A stretch of DNA of 64,000 nt from Nautilus pompilius (taxonomy: Eukaryota; Mollusca; Cephalopoda; Nautilida; Nautilidae), in assembly GCA_018389105.1 (NCBI GenBank), contig JACATO010002451.1, forward strand, positions 2,318,501-2,382,500. The letters run 5' to 3'. Below, piece by piece: positions 60,001 through 64,000 of the stretch. The stretch's first letter is position 1. Each line of letters begins with the position of its first letter. Both the position numbers and the translations under genes were made by a program. The notes below the pieces were generated by a model. It worked only from the letters and a program-made list of their open reading frames with translations. It was not told the DNA's origin and made no database searches.

Positions 60001-62327
60001 AGAAGCCCCAAAGATTCAGCAGATGAAGTTTTTGGCATGTCTGAATCATCAAGACTTATATTGGAATCTGTGATTACATTTCTCTTCAACCAATGCCTTA
60101 TTCTACCATATTCACATTTTTGGAACCTCATTTGGTCTAAGCATGTGGAAATAGTTTCTTTTTTGCCAAATGTTTACATAAACCCTTTTGTACAGTTGCT
60201 TTCAGGGATCCATAGTTGTCAAAGTTTCTTTGAAAAGCTTTATCTAGGAAGAGTTCTATAAATAAAATTAACAGAAGTATAATATAAGTTATATTCTTCT
60301 GATGAGCTAGATTTCATTGATATGAAGTTAGATTTGGAATATTATTGTCTTCTGTATTTGGTGTTTTTGTTCAGTATTATGCTATAGCATGTAATATGAA
60401 TTGTTCCAATTGTCAGATGCAATCTGTAGAAGCTTGTTTGGGGCCTTCAGTTATTCCTGAAGATTACTTAGGCTTTTGTGAGAAGCAAGAGAATGGTGGA
60501 CATGGCCATCTATCTCTCATTTATACAGAAGATATCTTTTACTGCTTGTTGTCTAAACATGCCATCATTGATGCATAATTGTAACATGGATAAAACAAGA
60601 TAGTGTTGGTAATCTGGTTTTGAAAGGTCCAGCAACCATGTTATCAGTATTGTAAGAAAGAATCAAATAGACTTTATCCAGTGGTATTTTGACTGACTGA
60701 CTGCATGTGATGCCTCGGTTAGTTATTATCCATAAGAGAAACAGGATCACATTAATATTTTAAAAGACAATTATTTGAATTAGCAATTCTTGATCAGCGG
60801 AAAATTATTCATTCATAGTAATACTGTTTAATTAACCAAATAACAGTGGAGAGGCTTTCGATATCATGAAAATCGGTCTTTAATGTTATACTGGTTGCTT
60901 ATATTGGAACATGATTAAGAGAGTTTCAGATCTATTTCTGTTAAAAATTTTCTGATAAATATAAGTGCACATACTATAAGAAAATATTTTAATAATGATG
61001 CGATGCAATGTAAATATTCCATGGAATGATCATCTCTGACTTCAACAATCTCTTAGATGTTTTTCCAAGTTTGTATTTTTAGTTTTTCATTTTCCATAAA
61101 AACAATATATTGGCAGAATGTTGTAGTATGTCATGAGTTTTCAAAATTTGTGAACTGAGCATTTATTCTTGCTGTTTGTTCTAATTTTCAACCAAATTTT
61201 TAAGATTTTGCACAATTGAATAAAATTTCAAAATATACATCTGTAAAACTGTGGAAATGAGGCAAACTTTTAGATCTGTTTATTTTTCTGGTTGTGAAGA
61301 TACTTGCTGTACATAAGTAAATTTCTGACTTTCCAGTAGAAGTAAGTCAAAAATTTTGTTATGAATTATACTAATTGGCCAATCAGTCCTTTAGATAAGA
61401 TTATCTCTATTAAGAACAAACAAAGATCTATAGGTAACATTTTAGAAATTGAGAAGCCATGCAAGGATGCAGTGTTTTAACTAGCAGTTTCATGACAGCA
61501 GATTTCATGAATAGTAAAAGTATGGAGATACCAACTAGTGCCTCTTCATGACTCTGGTTAAACCATTTCCAAAGTAAGTATGCAGTACAGGTGTGCAATT
61601 GTTATCTGTAGATGTAAAGAAATTCCAGAGTTGATTTATTAGGAAGATTAATGCACTGCTGAATTTCAGTTATGAGGGAGAATCTAAAGATTCTAGTCAC
61701 CTAGTTAGGCTTATATGTACATAAGGGCAGATGTGTTTAGAATTTTTTTCTGGTAAAGATCATGTCACTACAGACATGATTTATGTTAGTGATATTCTGT
61801 CTGACCCTAAAAGTGGCAAGGACAAGATAAAATAAACAACAAATATGATAGGTAATTATGTTTGCAGTTCTTAACAGGACAGGTAAATGAGGAAGGCATG
61901 TAAGTATTTTTTAAAAAGCTTTTACTCTGTCTCTCTTGTATATCTTCAAATAACTGTCTGTCTGTAGATGCATTTTCTTCTCCTCAGACACCAAGCCACT
62001 CTACGACATGTTTGTTGAATCTCTCTATGAAGCTGCTAAAAGAACAAATGTTGCATGTGCAGAACTGACAAGTGAACAAAGTAATGACACCTGTCCTGTA
62101 GAAAATCTTTTTGTAGCTGAATCATTTCCAGCAGAAGATTGCTCAACATCACTGCCAGTGGTCAGAAATCAAGCAGAGTCTCAGAATATTCAAATTGCTT
62201 TAATCACTCCTGGTAATCAGCAGGTGTTACTGCGTGATGACTATGACCATCTGTTACATGTGAACATGGAGAACTTGCTGGCTGTGAATCATTGCCACTC
62301 TGAAGGAAAAACACCTGTTAGAAACTC
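45094..62327 (+). CDS. TUBGCP5: Gamma-tubulin complex component 5, first 13 coding exons (671 aa; 3' end outside window)
   Basis: Exons: 45094-45162, 45699-45805, 46025-46136, 48569-48665, 51193-51272, 51656-51873, 52355-52444, 54352-54445, 54964-55183, 55889-56085, 58558-58673, 58951-59225, 61988-62327. All junctions are GT-AG with consistent phases. The product matches GCP5 along its length: SNFKFHRFL and KIEGIHSKFIVHS near the N terminus, TDTHYALL, DNFDWAAYL, an acidic linker, RIIREILWMLQG and HLFVFEF, then FIIRKDEA and AGKSMEVF near residue 530. Human GCP5 has about 1,024 residues, so the C-terminal gamma-tubulin-binding GRIP2 region should lie to the right. GCP5 is a subunit of the gamma-tubulin ring complex that templates microtubules at centrosomes. 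Exon 3 uses the donor at 46137 and not GTAAAA at 46121, because only the former keeps the frame. The donor after 54445 (GTTGGT) is weak. The start follows ATCATGGCG. Confidence 0.95.
46191..47514 (+). mobile_element. Mariner element 1, nearly full length, inactivated
   Basis: It is 1,324 bp, flanked by TA on both sides. The ends are inverted repeats of about 30 bp (CGAGGGTCGCTCCGAAACTA left; TGAGGGTCACTCCGAAACTA inverted right). The plus strand encodes a mariner transposase from ATG 46351. It has an early stop after MASDMDVLTK, then a long frame to 46972 with VDIHRCLLN-like helix-turn-helix sequence and ITGDKTW (first catalytic Asp). A frameshift near 46940 is followed by a second frame ending at 47366. 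There the second catalytic motif reads HNNARPH, where active mariners have HDNARPH (47112-47114), and YSPDLSPSDFHLF carries the third Asp. It lies in intron 3 of TUBGCP5, sense orientation, 54 bp after the exon 3 donor. Confidence 0.92.
49800..51120 (+). mobile_element. Mariner element 2, nearly full length, inactivated, different subfamily
   Basis: It is 1,321 bp, flanked by TA. Ends begin TACGAGGTCTGTCCAAAAAG and, inverted, TACGAGTTTGGTCCAAAAAG. Transposase pieces follow in order on the plus strand. They are MKDLEVHRVCVKL near 50009, SGRPSTTTDG with VHEVSKEVGI at 50190-50310, TGDEMWVYAY near 50475, HHNNTPA at 50741-50755 and YSPDLAPVDFFF near 50830. Several frameshifts and a (GTCA)n expansion at about 50406-50420 break the frame. 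The second catalytic Asp is Asn. It occupies intron 4 of TUBGCP5 in sense orientation, ending 72 bp before exon 5. The transposase and ends are distinct from element 1. Confidence 0.92.
56086..58557. other. Intron 10 of TUBGCP5
   Basis: AT-rich intron of 2.5 kb. No nested gene seen. A run of (TA)n lies at about 58155-58192 and a shorter one at 58388-58401. The open frames at 56781-56969, 57149-57400 and 57603-57839 show no motif. Confidence 0.5.
59257..61409 (+). mobile_element. Decayed hAT-type transposon, copy 2, about 2.15 kb
   Basis: It begins TAGGGATGTACCAATTAATT and shares long stretches with copy 1 at 1476-3175. The right terminal repeat is eroded, but the flanks TAAAGAAC (59249-59256) and TTAAGAAC (61410-61417) match 7/8 as an 8-bp target duplication. 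Near 60490-60560 one plus-strand frame gives EWWTWPSISHLYRRYLL, which fits the hAT C-terminal dimerisation motif (WW, PxLSxLAxxYL). GNLVLKGPATML follows, like GNIVTKKRA in intact relatives. Frameshifts and stops abound. It is in intron 12 of TUBGCP5, starting 31 bp after the exon 12 donor. Confidence 0.72.
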
Positions 62328-63000
62328 GTAAGTTTTGCCATAAAAAGAGAGAATTTTACTGTTATCAGTGTAATCCAAAATATTTATTACTGTTGATCTG
62401 TAGGAAATGTAACTAGAGAATGTCTGGCTGTAAATTCTTATGACAAATTTGGTTTTCTTTGTTCACAAATATATTAGGCTCTGGGAAATTTGTTTATAAT
62501 AATAATAATAAAAATAATACAGATTAATCTTAGTGACATCACATTAGATTTCTGCTAGTCATTAAAAATCTATAGGATTTCTACTTATGCATTTACTATT
62601 AACTACATTTGCTTTCAAACATGGTAAACATTTATTGCAGTTATCTTATTTCACTTTTGAGAAGGATAAGGAACCAAAGTTCTATATTTATGTAATAGCT
62701 TCACATTTCCCATGTATACAAATTTACACTGTTAGTAGTGTCCATTTTCTTAAAAACTCTGAAGGCGTGATGGATCTCTGAGAACAAAAATGTGGATATT
62801 TAACTTTGTTGTAGCAATCTTTCACCTATGCAGTTTTATCGAGGCTGAAGATAATTAGCACAAGGTTTGCATTACAGTGAGTTCATATTGTCTAATGAAT
62901 GTTCTGTGATTTTTTTTTTTTTTGGTTTTAAAGTTTTAAAATTTATGATTTTCCTCTCAATATTCCATTGTTCATATTGAAATGTTGATAAGTGACTAGT

Positions 63001-64000
63001 GTTTATACAGGGTTTTCCAGAATTAACCAAACATTCAAATGTCAGTTTCAAAATAACACAGGAAGTTGGTTTTACTTTATTTTAATCCACATCGTAATAT
63101 GAGATGCAGATGTGTTACATCAAGGAAAGATGCTTAAGCATTCAAGCAACTTGTCCAAGCTTTCTGCAAAAGCTTGTTTACAAAATGCCTCTCTTGCACA
63201 GTTCAGAACTGATTCAATGCATAATCTCCATTAATTTTTCTTTGTGCTTAGTAATGGTGTGGTCTCCTTGTAAACACCTTTTCCTTTACAATTCCTTAAA
63301 AGCAGGAGAGGTGTTAAATCGCAAGATCTTAGAGGCCACTCAACAAAACCACATTTACCCAACCATCATTTAGTAAGCCATTGTCATGTGGTATGATGAT
63401 AATGGATGGGTGCCCTATTTTGTATACAACTTAAATTGTTCAAGTGAATTTTGGGGTATACAGTGTCTTGCAATATCTGTAAACATGACTTGCCTATGAC
63501 CCTATCCACAAGGAAAATTGAGCCAACAATTCTTCCACTTCAGATTCCTGCCCAAACTTTGACACCAGGGCATTTCAGTGATGTCTTTTGTACATTATGA
63601 GGATTAACATGCTCTCATGATTTGGTGCATTTACATCTGTTAACATTTAGCTCAAACAAACTTTCATTGCTCCACAAATTGTCCTTCAATGTGAGGTTGG
63701 TGGTAATTTTAGCAAACCAAATCTTGCAATATTCCACTGATTATAATTGCTTTCACAGAGGCCATGCACCAGCATTAGATAAGAGCTATAACTTCAGGTA
63801 AGCCAAAATGCAAGATAACAAGCTGTTCTGCTGATGCACATCTGATAAATTTGCCAGGGTTATTTGCAAATGCATTTGGCAGTTTCTACAGTTCAATTGA
63901 TATGAATAGCTTTTCTTACCAGAAGAAGGCAAGTCAGTAATTCTTGTCCTCTTGAAATATATATTCACTGACAGGTATGAGGCTTGCTATGGAATTTTGT
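63001..64000 (-). mobile_element. Decayed DDE (IS630/Tc1-superfamily) transposon remnant at the right edge
   Basis: Minus-strand translation of 63600-63290 gives, with stops, VKVWAGI then GRIVGSIFL, a degraded NRAPIHYH (where relatives have the second catalytic Asp and AP.H), then GFVEWPLRSCDLTPLLL. The last matches the WPPRSPDLTPxDFFLW motif of DDE_3-type transposases, and the C-terminal helices continue toward 63100. The likely 3' end of the element is near 63005-63015; the other end was not identified and may lie beyond the window. It lies after exon 13 of TUBGCP5, antisense. Confidence 0.65.

Noticed and set aside
1..64000. tRNA, rRNA, CRISPR arrays, bacterial operons
   Set aside because: No cloverleaf tRNA, rRNA-like segment, regularly spaced direct repeats or ribosome-binding-site-led gene clusters were seen; the tRNA-like sequence at 21.6 kb is a SINE head.

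Overview
This window is animal (metazoan) nuclear DNA. It is AT-rich, its genes are split by GT-AG introns of about 0.3 to 5 kb, polyadenylation signals are AATAAA-like, and decayed DNA transposons, LINE fragments and a tRNA-derived SINE are scattered through it. No operon, bacterial promoter, CRISPR array or tRNA gene was seen. The proteins and the repeat set (Tc1, two mariner types, hAT, CR1/L2-like LINE, a tRNA-SINE) fit a large-genome invertebrate such as a chelicerate arthropod or a mollusc. I cannot settle which from sequence alone.

Layout. (1) 1-1269, plus strand: the 3' end of a C2H2 zinc-finger gene whose last two fingers look like the dimerisation pair of Ikaros/hunchback factors. 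A decayed hAT transposon (1476-3175) sits just past the stop codon. (2) 4.2-17.8 kb: mostly non-coding, with a GC-richer promoter-like patch near 8.4-9.4 kb, a short tandem array, two LINE reverse-transcriptase remnants, a Tc1 fragment, a hAT fragment and microsatellites. (3) 17860-34692, plus strand: an 11-exon gene for a 696-residue protein with one PDZ and two PH domains, reconstructed here with consistent splice phases. Its introns hold a decayed minus-strand element with a heat-shock-element array upstream of its start, a SINE and a 2-kb Tc1 element. (4) 40.2-42.7 kb, minus strand: an unrecognised basic 230-residue protein, convergent with gene 3. (5) 45094 to the right edge, plus strand: the first 13 coding exons (671 residues) of TUBGCP5, gamma-tubulin complex component 5. 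Introns 3 and 4 each hold a nearly full-length mariner, intron 12 a second long hAT copy, and the right edge a decayed DDE transposon.

The genes are not an obvious functional set: a transcription factor, a membrane/signalling adaptor, an unknown protein and a microtubule-nucleation subunit. The unknown gene and TUBGCP5 are divergent and may share the GC-richer region at 44.4-45.1 kb.

The most notable signal is at 20677-20749, upstream of the minus-strand element: a 20-bp tandem repeat made of alternating GAA/TTC pentamers, 11 of 15 units intact and in perfect register, next to a TATA box. It reads as a heat-shock promoter belonging to a transposon-like gene. I found no convincing wholly new system. 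All functional statements rest on motif recognition by eye, with no database search.
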